From: Oasisia sp. SBJ-2009
Lineage: Eukaryota > Annelida > Polychaeta > Sabellida > Siboglinidae
Direction: 5' to 3'
Assembly: GCA_964017155.1 (NCBI GenBank)
Contig: OZ024862.1
Coordinates: 37,353,675-37,417,674 of the forward strand
DNA length: 64,000 nucleotides
This document shows, in pieces, positions 12,461 to 28,072 of the stretch. A program made the translations under genes and the position numbers. The notes beneath the pieces are model-generated. The model made no database searches and was not told the origin of the DNA. It was given only the letters and a program-made list of their open reading frames with translations. Position 1 is the stretch's first letter; the number at the start of each line of letters is the position of its first letter.

Positions 12461-15400
12461 TACTGTTATTAACAAGAAATGGATCTGAAATCGCACGCAA
12501 AGTTCCTTCAAATGTAACTTATTCAACGCTTTGCTTCAGTATTCATACACTCATTTCCGACGTCTTAATACGGGGATATATGTATAGTTAACTTGACAAT
12601 TGCCTTGATATGTTTCGCTACAGTGGAGGAGAATGCCACTGAACATTGTTTTATAATAATCGGGAAGTCATTTTTGAGCTCACATGCTATTATTTGCGGG
12701 TAAATAGCGATTAGTCATTAAGATCTTACTAAAGGTTTGAGTCACATAGCTTTGCGGCAAATTAATTCAGAGAAATCAAGCAAAACAACTGTTTGTAAGC
12801 CATAATTGATTCGATAGATGGCAGCACGCACCGCCGGGCACTCGGTAGGTGGCTGTTACCGGGAGACAGAACGTACGACGTGATGCTATCGCCGCGTTTT
12901 TCGGTCTGTGACGTCATATAACAATCAAATCGACCAGATCCAAAATAGATTATCAATAAAACATCCAGAAAATCTAGTATTTTGATCTGTTAAATTCAAC
13001 AATGAAAGGAATAATAATACCAATACGAAACTCCTAAATGGCGTTTTTCGGTACGGATTATAGAACTTAAAGAGTTCACAAATATATTTAGGCTGCAAAA
13101 CTAAATCAATTTTAGTCTGTTAATCAAAATTTATTTGATAACGGGCGGAGAAGTCAAAACATTTGCAAAGCATGTCCCTTCTTGGTATACGATCACATTT
13201 ACCATCTATCAGTTATGCTTTTCAGCTCGTCACCTTTCTTAAATATGGAGTTACTGTTACTAAAAAAATATGGATCTGAAATCGCACGCAAAGTTCCTTC
13301 AAGTGTAACTTATTCAACGCTTTTCTTCAATATTCATACACTCATTTCCGACGTCTTAATACGGGGATATATTTATAGTCAACTTGACAAATGCCTTGAT
13401 ATTTGTTGCTACAGTGGAGGAAAATGCCACTGAACATTGTTTTATAATAATCGGGAAGTCATGTTTGAGCTCAGATGCCATTATTTTCGGGCCAAATAGC
13501 TATTAGTCGTTAAGAATTTACTAAAGTTATGAGTTGCATAGCTTTGGGGCAAATTATTTCAGAGAAATCAAGCAAAACAACTGTTGGTAAGCCTTAATTG
13601 ATTCGATAGATGGCAGCACGCACCGCCGGGCACTCGGTAGGTGGCTGTAACCGGGAGATAGAATGTACGACGTGACGCTATCGCCGCGTTTTTCGGTCTG
13701 TGACGTCATATAACAATCAAATCGGCCAGATCCAAAATACATTATCAATAAAACATCCAGAAAATCTAGTATTTTGATCTGTTAAATTCAACATAGAAAG
13801 GTATAATAACACCAATACGAAAAACCTAATGGGCGTTTTTCGGTACGGATTATAGCACTTAAAGAGTTCACAAATATGTTAAGGCTGCAAAACTAAATGA
13901 ATTTTAGTCTGCTAATCAAAATTATTTGATAATGGGCGGAGCAGTCAAAATGGTTTGCAAAGCATGTCCCTTCTTGGTATACGATCACATTTACCATCTA
14001 TCAGTTATGCTTTTCAGCTCGTCACCTTTCTCAAATATGGAGTTACTGTTATTAACAAGAAATGGATCTGAAATCGCACGCAAAGTTCCTTCAAATGTAA
14101 CTTATTCAACACTTTGCTTCAGTATTCATACACTCATTTCCGACGTCTTAATACGGGGATATATGTATAGTTAACTTGACAATTGCCTTGATATGTTTCG
14201 CTACAGTGGAGGAGAATGCCACTGAACATTGTTTTATAATAATCGGGAAGTCATTTTTGAGCTCACATGCTATTATTTGCGGGTAAATAGCGATTAGTCA
14301 TTAAGATCTTACTAAAGGTTTGAGTCACATAGCTTTGCGGCAAATTAATTCAGAGAAATCAAGCAAAACAACTGTTTGTAAGCCATAATTGATTCGATAG
14401 ATGGCAGCACGCACCGCCGGGCACTCGGTAGGTGGCTGTTACCGGGAGACAGAACGTACGACGTGATGCTATCGCCGCGTTTTTCGGTCTGTGACGTCAT
14501 ATAACAATCAAATCGACCAGATCCAAAATAGATTATCAATAAAACATCCAGAAAATCTAGTATTTTGATCTGTTAAATTCAACAAAGAAAGGAATAATAA
14601 TACCAATACGAAACTCCTAAATGGCGTTTTTCGGTACGGATTATAGAAATTAAAGAGTTCACAAATATGTTTAGGCTGCAAAACTAAATCAATTTTAGTC
14701 TGTTAATCAAAATTTATTTGATAACGGGCGGAGAAGTCAAAACATTTGCAAAGCATGTCCCTTCTTGGTATACGATCACATTTACCATGTATCAGTTATG
14801 CTTTTCAGCTCGTCACCTTTCTTAAATATGGAGTTACTGTTACTAAAAAAATATGGATCTGAAATCGCACGCAAAGTTCCTTCAAGTGTAACTTATTCAA
14901 CGCTTTTCTTCAATATTCATACACTCATTTCCGACGTCTTAATACGGGGATATATGTATAGTCAACTTGACAAATGCCTTGATATTTGTTGCTACAGTGG
15001 AGGAAAATGCCACTGAACATTGTTTTATAATAATCGGGAAGTCATGTTTGAGCTCAGATGCCATTATTTTCGGGCCAAATAGCTATTAGTCGTTAAGAAT
15101 TTACTAAAGGTTTGAGTCGCATAGCTTTGGGGCAAATTATTTCAGAGAAATCAAGCAAAACAACTGTTGGTAAGCCTTAATTGATTCGATAGATGGCAGC
15201 ACGCACCGCCGGGCACTCGGTAGGTGACTGTAACCGGGAGATAGAACGTACGACGTGACGCTATCGCCGCGTTTTTCGGTCTGTGACGTCATATAACAAT
15301 CAAATCGGCCAGATCCAAAATACATTATCAATAAAACATCCAGAAAATCTAATATTTTGATCTGTTAAATTCAACATAGAAAGGAATAATAACACCAATA

Positions 15401-18400
15401 CGAAAAACCTAATGGGCGTTTTTCGGTACGGATTATAGCACTTAAAGAGTTCACAAATATGTTAAGGCTGCAAAACTAAATGAATTTTAGTCTGCTAATC
15501 AAAATTATTTGATAATGGGCGGAGCAGTCAAAATGTTTTGCAAAGCATGTCCCTTCTTGGTATACGATCACATTTACCATCTATCAATTATGCTTTTCAG
15601 CTCGTCACCTTTCTCAAATATGGAGTTACTGTTATTAACAAGAAATGGATCTGAAATCGCACGCAAAGTTCCTTCAAATGTAACTTATTCAACGGTTTGC
15701 TTCAGTATTCATACACTCATTTCCGACGTCTTAATACGGGGATATATGTATAGTTAACTTGACAATTGCCTTGATATGTTTTGCTACAGTGGAGGAGAAT
15801 GCCACTGAACATTGTTTTATAATAATCGGGAAGTCATTTTTGAGCTCACATGCTATTATTTGCGGGTAAATAGCGATTAGTCATTAAGATCTTACTAAAG
15901 GTTTGAGTCACATAGCTTTGCGGCAAATTAATTCAGAGAAATCAAGCAAAACAACTGTTTGTAAGCCATAATTGATTCGATAGATGGCAGCACGCACCGC
16001 CGGGCACTCGGTAGGTGGCTGTTACCGGGAGACAGAACGTACGACGTGATGCTATCGCCGCGTTTTTCGGTCTGTGACGTCATATAACAATCAAATCGAC
16101 CAGATCCAAAATAGATTATCAATAAAACATCCAGAAAATCTAGTATTTTGATCTGTTAAATTCAACAATGAAAGGAATAATAATACCAATACGAAACTCC
16201 TAAATGGCGTTTTTCGGTACGGATTATAGAACTTAAAGAGTTCACAAATATATTTAGGCTGCAAAACTAAATCAATTTTAGTCTGTTAATCAAAATTTAT
16301 TTGATAACGGGCGGAGAAGTCAAAACATTTGCAAAGCATGTCCCTTCTTGGTATACGATCACATTTACCATCTATCAGTTATGCTTTTCAGCTCGTCACC
16401 TTTCTTAAATATGGAGTTACTGTTACTAAAAAAATATGGATCTGAAATCGCACGCAAAGTTCCTTCAAGTGTAACTTATTCAACGCTTTTCTTCAATATT
16501 CATACACTCATTTCCGACGTCTTAATACGGGGATATATTTATAGTCAACTTGACAAATGCCTTGATATTTGTTGCTACAGTGGAGGAAAATGCCACTGAA
16601 CATTGTTTTATAATAATCGGGAAGTCATGTTTGAGCTCAGATGCCATTATTTTCGGGCCAAATAGCTATTAGTCGTTAAGAATTTACTAAAGGTATGAGT
16701 CGCATAGCTTTGGGGCAAATTATTTCAGAGAAATCAAGCAAAACAACTGTTGGTAAGCCATAATTGATTCGATAGATGGCAGCACGCACCGCCGGGCACT
16801 CGGTAGGTGGCTGTAACCGGGAGATAGAACGTACGACGTGACGCTATCGCCGCGTTTTTCGGTCTGTGACGTCATATAACAATCAAATCGGCCAGATCCA
16901 AAATACATTATCAATAAAACATCCAGAAAATCTAGTATTTTGATCTGTTAAATTCAACATAGAAAGGTATAATAACACCAATACGAAAAACCTAATGGGC
17001 GTTTTTCGGTACGGATTATAGCACTTAAAGAGTTCACAAATATGTTAAGGCTGCAAAACTAAATGAATTTTAGTCTGCTAATCAAAATTATTTGATAATG
17101 GGCGGAGCAGTCAAAATGGTTTGCAAAGCATGTCCCTTCTTGGTATACGATCACATTTACCATCTATCAGTTATGCTTTTCAGCTCGTCACCTTTCTCAA
17201 ATATGGAGTTACTGTTATTAACAAGAAATGGATTTGAAATCGCACGCAAAGTTCCTTCAAATGTAACTTATTCAACGCTTTGCTTCAGTATTCATACACT
17301 CATTTCCGACGTCTTAATACGGGGATATATGTATAGTTAACTTGACAATTGCCTTGATATGTTTCGCTACAGTGGAGGAGAATGCCACTGAACATTGTTT
17401 TATAATAATCGGGAAGTCATTTTTGAGCTCACATGCTATTATTTGCGGGTAAATAGCGATTAGTCATTAAGATCTTACTAAAGGTTTGAGTCACATAGCT
17501 TTGCGGCAAATTAATTCAGAGAAATCAAGCAAAACAACTGTTTGTAAGCCATAATTGATTCGATAGATGGCAGCACGCACCGCCGGGCACTCGGTAGGTG
17601 GCTGTTACCGGGAGACAGAACGTACGACGTGATGCTATCGCCGCGTTTTTCGGTCTGTGACGTCATATAACAATCAAATCGACCAGATCCAAAATAGATT
17701 ATCAATAAAACATCCAGAAAATCTAGTATTTTGATCTGTTAAATTTAACAAAGAAAGGAATAATAATACCAATACGAAACTCCTAAATGGCGTTTTTCGG
17801 TACGGATTATAGAAATTAAAGAGTTCACAAATATATTTAGGCTGCAAAACTAAATCAATTTTAGTCTGTTAATCAAAATTTATTTGATAACGGGCGGAGA
17901 AGTCAAAACATTTGCAAAGCATGTCCCTTCTTGGTATACGATCACATTTACCATGTATCAGTTATGCTTTTCAGCTCGTCACCTTTCTTAAATATGGAGT
18001 TACTGTTACTAAAAAAATATGGATCTGAAATCGCACGCAAAGTTCCTTCAAGTGTAACTTATTCAACGCTTTTCTTCAATATTCATACACTCATTTCCGA
18101 CGTCTTAATACGGGGATATATTTATAGTCAACTTGACAAATGCCTTCATATTTGTTGCTACAGTGGAGGAAAATGCCACTGAACATTGTTTTATAATAAT
18201 CGGGAAGTCATGTTTGAGCTCAGATGCCATTATTTTCGGGCCAAATAGCTATTAGTCGTTAAGAATTTACTAAAGGTTTGAGTCGCATAGCTTTGGGGCA
18301 AATTATTTCAGAGAAATCAAGCAAAACAACTGTTGGTAAGCCTTAATTGATTCGATAGATGGCAGCACGCACCGCCGGGCACTCGGTAGGTGACTGTAAC

Positions 18401-21400
18401 CGGGAGATAGAACGTACGACGTGACGCTATCGCCGCGTTTTTCGGTCTGTGACGTCATATAACAATCAAATCGGCCAGATCCAAAATACATTATCAATAA
18501 AACATCCAGAAAATCTAATATTTTGATCTGTTAAATTCAACATAGAAAGGAATAATAACACCAATACGAAAAACCTAATGGGCGTTTTTCGGTACGGATT
18601 ATAGCACTTAAAGAGTTCACAAATATGTTAAGGCTGCAAAACTAAATGAATTTTAGTCTGCTAATCAAAATTATTTGATAATGGGCGGAGCAGTCAAAAT
18701 GTTTTGCAAAGCATGTCCCTTCTTGGTATACGATCACATTTACCATCTATCAGTTATGCTTTTCAGCTCGTCACCTTTCTCAAATATGGAGTTACTGTTA
18801 TTAACAAGAAATGGATCTGAAATCGCACGCAAAGTTCCTTCAAATGTAACTTATTCAACGGTTTGCTTCAGTATTCATACACTCATTTCTGACGTCTTAA
18901 TACGGGGATATATGTATAGTTAACTTGACAATTGCCTTGATATGTTTTGCTACAGTGGAGGAGAATGCCACTGAACATTGTTTTATAATAATCGGGAAGT
19001 CATTTTTGAGCTCACATGCTATTATTTGCGGGTAAATAGCGATTAGTCATTAAGATCTTACTAAAGGTTTGAGTCACATAGCTTTGCGGCAAATTAATTC
19101 AGAGAAATCAAGCAAAACAACTGTTTGTAAGCCATAATTGATTCGATAGATGGCAGCACGCACCGCCGGGCACTCGGTAGGTGGCTGTTACCGGGAGACA
19201 GAACGTACGACGTGATGCTATCGCTGCGTTTTTCGGTCTGTGACGTCATATAACAATCAAATCGACCAGATCCAAAATAGATTATCAATAAAACATCCAG
19301 AAAATCTAGTATTTTGATCTGTTAAATTTAACAAAGAAAGGAATAATAATACCAATACGAAACTCCTAAATGGCGTTTTTCGGTACGGATTATAGAAATT
19401 AAAGAGTTCACAAATATATTTAGGCTGCAAAACTAAATCAATTTAAGTCTGTTAATCAAAATTTATTTGATAACGGGCGGAGAAGTCAAAACATTTGCAA
19501 AGCATGTCCCTTCTTGGTATACGATCACATTTACCATCTATCAGTTATGCTTTTCAGCTCGTCACCTTTCTTAAATATGGAGTTACTGTTACTAAAAAAA
19601 TATGGATCTGAAATCGCACGCAAAGTTCCTTCAAGTGTAACTTATTCAACGCTTTTCTTCAATATTCATACACTCATTTCCGACGTCTTAATACGGGGAT
19701 ATATTTATAGTCAACTTGACAAATGCCTTGATATTTGTTGCTACAGTGGAGGAAAATGCCACTGAACATTGTTTTATAATAATCGGGAAGTCATGTTTGA
19801 GCTCAGATGCCATTATTTTCGGGCCAAATAGCTATTAGTCGTTAAGAATTTACTAAAGGTATGAGTCGCATAGCTTTGGGGCAAATTATTTCAGAGAAAT
19901 CAAGCAAAACAACTGTTGGTAAGCCTTAATTGATTCGATAGATGGCAGCACGCACCGCCGGGCACTCGGTAGGTGGCTGTAACCGGGAGATAGAACGTAC
20001 GACGTGACGCTATCGCCGCGTTTTTCGGTCTGTGACGTCATATAACAATCAAATCGGCCAGATCCAAAATACATTATCAATAAAACATCCAGAAAATCTA
20101 GTATTTTGATCTGTTAAATTCAACATAGAAAGGTATAATAACACCAATACGAAAAACCTAATGGGCATTTTTCGGTACGGATTATAGCACTTAAAGAGTT
20201 CACAAATATATTAAGGCTGCAAAACTAAATGAATTTTAGTCTGCTAATCAAAATTATTTGATAATGGGCGGAGCAGTCAAAATGTTTTGCAAAGCATGTC
20301 CCTTCTTGGTATACGATCACATTTACCATCTATCAGTTATGCTTTTCAGCTCGTCACCTTTCTCAAATATGGAGTTACTGTTATTAACAAGAAATGGATC
20401 TGAAATCGCACGCAAAGTTCCTTCAAATGTAACTTATTCAACGCTTTGCTTCAGTATTCATACACTCATTTCCGACGTCTTAATACGGGGATATATGTAT
20501 AGTTAACTTGACAATTGCCTTGATATGTTTCGCTACAGTGGAGGAGAATGCCACTGAACATTGTTTTATAATAATCGGGAAGTCATTTTTGAGCTCACAT
20601 GCTATTATTTGCGGGTAAATAGCGATTAGTCATTAAGATCTTACTAAAGGTTTGAGTCACATAGCTTTGCGGCAAATTAATTCAGAGAAATCAAGCAAAA
20701 CAACTGTTTGTAAGCCATAATTGATTCGATAGATGGCAGCACGCACCGCCGGGCACTCGGTAGGTGGCTGTTACCGGGAGACAGAACGTACGACGTGATG
20801 CTATCGCCGCGTTTTTCGGTCTGTGACGTCATATAACAATCAAATCGACCAGATCCAAAATAGATTATCAATAAAACATCCAGAAAATATAGTATTTTGA
20901 TCTGTTAAATTCAACAAAGAAAGGAATAATAATACCAATACGAAACTCCTAAATGGCGTTTTTCGGTACGGATTATAGAAATTAAAGAGTTCACAAATAT
21001 ATTTAGGCTGCAAAACTAAATCAATTTTAGTCTGTTAATCAAAATTTATTTGATAACGGGCGGAGAAGTCAAAACATTTGCAAAGCATGTCCCTTCTTGG
21101 TATACGATCACATTTACCATGTATCAGTTATGCTTTTCAGCTCGTCACCTTTCTTAAATATGGAGTTACTGTTACTAAAAAAATATGGATCTGAAATCGC
21201 ACGCAAAGTTCCTTCAAGTGTAACTTATTCAACGCTTTTCTTCAATATTCATACACTCATTTCCGACGTCTTAATACGGGGATATATTTATAGTCAACTT
21301 GACAAATGCCTTGATATTTGTTGCTACAGTGGAGGAAAATGCCACTGAACGTTGTTTTATAATAATCGGGAAGTCATGTTTGAGCTCAGATGCCATTATT

Positions 21401-22440
21401 TTCGGGCCAAATAGCTATTAGTCGTTAAGAATTTACTAAAGGTTTGAGTCGCCTAGCTTTGGGGCAAATTATTTCAGAGAAATCAAGCAAAACAACTGTT
21501 GGTAAGCCTTAATTGATTCGATAGATGGCAGCACGCACCGCCGGGCACTCGGTAGGTGACTGTAACCGGGAGATAGAACGTACGACGTGACGCTATCGCC
21601 GCGTTTTTCGGTCTGTGACGTCATATAACAATCAAATCGGCCAGATCCAAAATACATTATCAATAAAACATCCAGAAAATCTAATATTTTGATCTGTTAA
21701 ATTCAACATAGAAAGGAATAATAACACCAATACGAAAAACCTAATGGGCGTTTTTCGGTACGGATTATAGCACTTAAAGAGTTCACAAATATGTTAAGGC
21801 TGCAAAACTAAATGAATTTTAGTCTGCTAATCAAAATTATTTGATAATGGGCGGAGCAGTCAAAATGTTTTGCAAAGCATGTCCCTTCTTGGTATACGAT
21901 CACATTTACCATCTATCAATTATGCTTTTCAGCTCGTCACCTTTCTCAAATATGGAGTTACTGTTATTAACAAGAAATGGATCTGAAATCGCACGCAAAG
22001 TTCCTTCAAATGTAACTTATTCAACGGTTTGCTTCAGTATTCATACACTCATTTCCGACGTCTTAATACGGGGATATATGTATAGTTAACTTGACAATTG
22101 CCTTGATATGTTTTGCTACAGTGGAGGAGAATGCCACTGAACATTGTTTTATAATAATCGGGAAGTCATTTTTGAGCTCACATGCTATTATTTGCGGGTA
22201 AATAGCGATTAGTCATTAAGATCTTACTAAAGGTTTGAGTCACATAGCTTTGCGGCAAATTAATTCAGAGAAATCAAGCAAAACAACTGTTTGTAAGCCA
22301 TAATTGATTCGATAGATGGCAGCACGCACCGCCGGGCACTCGGTAGGTGGCTGTTACCGGGAGACAGAACGTACGACGTGATGCTATCGCCGCGTTTTTC
22401 GGTCTGTGACGTCATATAACAATCAAATCGACCAGATCCA

Positions 22441-22470
22441 AAATAGATTATCAAAAACATCCAGAAAATC
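22441..22470 (+). other. 2-bp deletion in one A monomer
   Basis: The usual TTATCAATAAAACATCC reads TTATCAAAAACATCC here. Two bases are lost and this dimer is 1,581 bp long. The AATAAA hexamer is destroyed in this copy only. Confidence 0.8.
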
Positions 22471-24501
22471 TAGTATTTTGATCTGTTAAATTCAACAATG
22501 AAAGGAATAATAATACCAATACGAAACTCCTAAATGGCGTTTTTCGGTACGGATTATAGAACTTAAAGAGTTCACAAATATATTTAGGCTGCAAAACTAA
22601 ATCAATTTTAGTCTGTTAATCAAAATTTATTTGATAACGGGCGGAGAAGTCAAAACATTTGCAAAGCATGTCCCTTCTTGGTATACGATCACATTTACCA
22701 TCTATCAGTTATGCTTTTCAGCTCGTCACCTTTCTTAAATATGGAGTTACTGTTACTAAAAAAATATGGATCTGAAATCGCACGCAAAGTTCCTTCAAGT
22801 GTAACTTATTCAACGCTTTTCTTCAATATTCATACACTCATTTCCGACGTCTTAATACGGGGATATATTTATAGTCAACTTGACAAATGCCTTGATATTT
22901 GTTGCTACAGTGGAGGAAAATGCCACTGAACATTGTTTTATAATAATCGGGAAGTCATGTTTGAGCTCAGATGCCATTATTTTCGGGCCAAATAGCTATT
23001 AGTCGTTAAGAATTTACTAAAGGTATGAGTCGCATAGCTTTGGGGCAAATTATTTCAGAGAAATCAAGCAAAACAACTGTTGGTAAGCCTTAATTGATTC
23101 GATAGATGGCAGCACGCGCCGCCGGGCACTCGGTAGGTGGCTGTAACCGGGAGATAGAACGTACGACGTGACGCTATCGCCGCGTTTTTCGGTCTGTGAC
23201 GTCATATAACAATCAAATCGGCCAGATCCAAAATACATTATCAATAAAACATCCAGAAAATCTAGTATTTTGATCTGTTAAATTCAACATAGAAAGGTAT
23301 AATAACACCAATACGAAAAACCTAATGGGCGTTTTTCGGTACGGGTTATAGCACTTAAAGAGTTCACAAATATGTTAAGGCTGCAAAACTAAATGAATTT
23401 TAGTCTGCTAATCAAAATTATTTGTTAATGGGCGGAGCAGTCAAAATGTTTTGCAAAGCATGTCCCTTCTTGGTATACGATCACATTTACCATCTATCAG
23501 TTATGCTTTTCAGCTCGTCACCTTTCTCAAATATGGAGTTACTGTTATTAACAAGAAATGGATCTGAAATCGCACGCAAAGTTCCTTCAAATGTAACTTA
23601 TTCAACGCTTTGCTTCAGTATTCATACACTCATTTCCGACGTCTTAATACGGGGATATATGTATAGTTAACTTGACAATTGCCTTGATATGTTTCGCTAC
23701 AGTGGAGGAGAATGCCACTGAACATTGTTTTATAATAATCGGGAAGTCATTTTTGAGCTCACATGCTATTATTTGCGGGTAAATAGCGATTAGTCATTAA
23801 GATCTTACTAAAGGTTTGAGTCACATAGCTTTGCGGCAAATTAATTCAGAGAAATCAAGCAAAACAACTGTTTGTAAGCCATAATTGATTCGATAGATGG
23901 CAGCACGCACCGCCGGGCACTCGGTAGGTGGCTGTTACCGGGAGACAGAACGTACGACGTGATGCTATCGCCGCGTTTTTCGGTCTGTGACGTCATATAA
24001 CAATCAAATCGACCAGATCCAAAATAGATTATCAATAAAACATCCAGAAAATCTAGTATTTTGATCTGTTAAATTCAACAAAGAAAGGAATAATAATACC
24101 AATACGAAACTCCTAAATGGCGTTTTTCGGTACGGATTATAGAAATTAAAGAGTTCACAAATATATTTAGGCTGCAAAACTAAATCAATTTTAGTCTGTT
24201 AATCAAAATTTATTTGATAACGGGCGGAGAAGTCAAAACATTTGCAAAGCATGTCCCTTCTTGGTATACGATCACATTTACCATGTATCAGTTATGCTTT
24301 TCAGCTCGTCACCTTTCTTAAATATGGAGTTACTGTTACTAAAAAAATATGGATCTGAAATCGCACGCAAAGTTCCTTCAAGTGTAACTTATTCAACGCT
24401 TTTCTTCAATATTCATACACTCATTTCCGACGTCTTAATACGGGGATATATTTATAGTCAACTTGACAAATGCCTTCATATTTGTTGCTACAGTGGAGGA
24501 A

Positions 24502-24726
24502 AATGCCACTGAACATTGTTTTATAATAATCGGGAAGTCATTTTTGAGCTCACATGCTATTATTTGCGGGTAAATAGCGATTAGTCATTAAGATCTTACT
24601 AAAGGTTTGAGTCACATAGCTTTGCGGCAAATTAATTCAGAGAAATCAAGCAAAACAACTGTTTGTAAGCCATAATTGATTCGATAGATGGCAGCACGCA
24701 CCGCCGGGCACTCGGTAGGTGGCTGT
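24502..24726 (+). repeat. A-derived tract inside a B monomer (example of 10)
   Basis: This B monomer carries A-type bases from at least 24,542 to 24,672 (CTCACATGCTATTATTTGCG in place of the B version, then GCGGCAAATTAATTC and TTTGTAAGCCATAATTG). B-type bases return by 24,727 (CTGTAACC, GAGATAG). The tract is at least 131 and at most about 225 bp and shortens the dimer to 1,582 bp. The same chimera is found in the B monomers whose frames start at 24,261, 25,843, 27,425, 30,590, 32,172, 35,337, 36,919, 38,501, 43,249 and 44,831, and nowhere before 24 kb. Gene conversion or a double exchange, then amplification, explains it. Confidence 0.85.
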
Positions 24727-24909
24727 AACCGGGAGATAGAACGTACGACGTGACGCTATCGCCGCGTTTTTCGGTCTGTGACGTCATATAACAATCAAAT
24801 CGGCCAGATCCAAAATACATTATCAATAAAACATCCAGAAAATCTAGTATTTTGATCTGTTAAATTCAACATAGAAAGGTATAATAACACCAATACGAAA
24901 AACCTAATG

Positions 24910-27900
24910 GGCCTTTTTCGGTACGGATTATAGCACTTAAAGAGTTCACAAATATGTTAAGGCTGCAAAACTAAATGAATTTTAGTCTGCTAATCAAAAT
25001 TATTTGATAATGGGCGGAGCAGTCAAAATGGTTTGCAAAGCATGTCCCTTCTTGGTATACGATCACATTTACCATCTATCAGTTATGCTTTTCAGCTCGT
25101 CACCTTTCTCAAATATGGAGTTACTGTTATTAACAAGAAATGGATCTGAAATCGCACGCAAAGTTCCTTCAAATGTAACTTATTCAACGCTTTGCTTCAG
25201 TATTCATACACTCATTTCCGACGTCTTAATACGGGGATATATGTATAGTTAACTTGACAATTGCCTTGATATGTTTCGCTACAGTGGAGGAGAATGCCAC
25301 TGAACATTGTTTTATAATAATCGGGAAGTCATTTTTGAGCTCACATGCTATTATTTGCGGGTAAATAGCGATTAGTCATTAAGATCTTACTAAAGGTTTG
25401 AGTCATATAGCTTTGCGGCAAATTAATTCAGAGAAATCAAGCAAAACAACTGTTTGTAAGCTATAATTGATTCGATAGATGGCAGCACGCACCGCCGGGC
25501 ACTCGGTAGGTGGCTGTTACCGGGAGACAGAACGTACGACGTGATGCTATCGCCGCGTTTTTCGGTCTGTGACGTCATATAACAATCAAATCGACCAGAT
25601 CCAAAATAGATTATCAATAAAACATCCAGAAAATCTAGTATTTTGATCTGTTAAATTCAACAAAGAAAGGAATAATAATACCAATACGAAACTCCTAAAT
25701 GGCGTTTTTCGGTACGGATTATAGAAATTAAAGAGTTCACAAATATATTTAGGCTGCAAAACTAAATCAATTTTAGTCTGTTAATCAAAATTTATTTGAT
25801 AACGGGCGGAGAAGTCAAAACATTTGCAAAGCATGTCCCTTCTTGGTATACGATCACATTTACCATGTATCAGTTATGCTTTTCAGCTCGTCACCTTTCT
25901 TAAATATGGAGTTACTGTTACTAAAAAAATATGGATCTGAAATCGCACGCAAAGTTCCTTCAAGTGTAACTTATTCAACGCTTTTCTTCAATATTCATAC
26001 ACTCATTTCCGACGTCTTAATACGGGGATATATTTATAGTCAACTTGACAAATGCCTTCATATTTGTTGCTACAGTGGAGGAAAATGCCACTGAACATTG
26101 TTTTATAATAATCGGGAAGTCATTTTTGAGCTCACATGCTATTATTTGCGGGTAAATAGCGATTAGTCATTAAGATCTTACTAAAGGTTTGAGTCACATA
26201 GCTTTGCGGCAAATTAATTCAGAGAAATCAAGCAAAACAACTGTTTGTAAGCCATAATTGATTCGATAGATGGCAGCACGCACCGCCGGGCACTCGGTAG
26301 GTGGCTGTAACCGGGAGATAGAACGTACGACGTGACGCTATCGCCGCGTTTTTCGGTCTGTGACGTCATATAACAATCAAATCGGCCAGATCCAAAATAC
26401 ATTATCAATAAAACATCCAGAAAATCTAGTATTTTGATCTGTTAAATTCAACATAGAAAGGTATAATAACACCAATACGAAAAACCTAATGGGCCTTTTT
26501 CGGTACGGATTATAGCACTTAAAGAGTTCACAAATATGTTAAGGCTGCAAAACTAAATGAATTTTAGTCTGCTAATCAAAATTATTTGATAATGGGCGGA
26601 GCAGTCAAAATGGTTTGCAAAGCATGTCCCTTCTTGGTATACGATCACATTTACCATCTATCAGTTATGCTTTTCAGCTCGTCACCTTTCTCAAATATGG
26701 AGTTACTGTTATTAACAAGAAATGGATCTGAAATCGCACGCAAAGTTCCTTCAAATGTAACTTATTCAACGCTTTGCTTCAGTATTCATACACTCATTTC
26801 CGACGTCTTAATACGGGGATATATGTATAGTTAACTTGACAATTGCCTTGATATGTTTCGCTACAGTGGAGGAGAATGCCACTGAACATTGTTTTATAAT
26901 AATCGGGAAGTCATTTTTGAGCTCACATGCTATTATTTGCGGGTAAATAGCGATTAGTCATTAAGATCTTACTAAAGGTTTGAGTCATATAGCTTTGCGG
27001 CAAATTAATTCAGAGAAATCAAGCAAAACAACTGTTTGTAAGCTATAATTGATTCGATAGATGGCAGCACGCACCGCCGGGCACTCGGTAGGTGGCTGTT
27101 ACCGGGAGACAGAACGTACGACGTGATGCTATCGCCGCGTTTTTCGGTCTGTGACGTCATATAACAATCAAATCGACCAGATCCAAAATAGATTATCAAT
27201 AAAACATCCAGAAAATCTAGTATTTTGATCTGTTAAATTCAACAAAGAAAGGAATAATAATACCAATACGAAACTCCTAAATGGCGTTTTTCGGTACGGA
27301 TTATAGAAATTAAAGAGTTCACAAATATATTTAGGCTGCAAAACTAAATCAATTTTAGTCTGTTAATCAAAATTTATTTGATAACGGGCGGAGAAGTCAA
27401 AACATTTGCAAAGCATGTCCCTTCTTGGTATACGATCACATTTACCATGTATCAGTTATGCTTTTCAGCTCGTCACCTTTCTTAAATATGGAGTTACTGT
27501 TACTAAAAAAATATGGATCTGAAATCGCACGCAAAATTCCTTCAAGTGTAACTTATTCAACGCTTTTCTTCAATATTCATACACTCATTTCCGACGTCTT
27601 AATACGGGGATATATTTATAGTCAACTTGACAAATGCCTTCATATTTGTTGCTACAGTGGAGGAAAATGCCACTGAACATTGTTTTATAATAATCGGGAA
27701 GTCATTTTTGAGCTCACATGCTATTATTTGCGGGTAAATAGCGATTAGTCATTAAGATCTTACTAAAGGTTTGAGTCACATAGCTTTGCGGCAAATTAAT
27801 TCAGAGAAATCAAGCAAAACAACTGTTTGTAAGCCATAATTGATTCGATAGATGGCAGCACGCACCGCCGGGCACTCGGTAGGTGGCTGTAACCGGGAGA

Positions 27901-28072
27901 TAGAACGTACGACGTGACGCTATCGCCGCGTTTTTCGGTCTGTGACGTCATATAACAATCAAATCGGCCAGATCCAAAATACATTATCAATAAAACATCC
28001 AGAAAATCTAGTATTTTGATCTGTTAAATTCAACATAGAAAGGTATAATAACACCAATACGAAAAACCTAAT
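24910..28072 (+). repeat. Third pair of twin dimers
   Basis: Two neighbouring A monomers begin GGGCCTTTTTCGG (about 24,910 and 26,492) where all others read GGGCGTTTTTCGG. They also share GAGTCATATAGC and AAGCTATAATTG further on. Both are followed by chimeric B monomers. The variants mark a one-dimer duplication. Confidence 0.75.
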
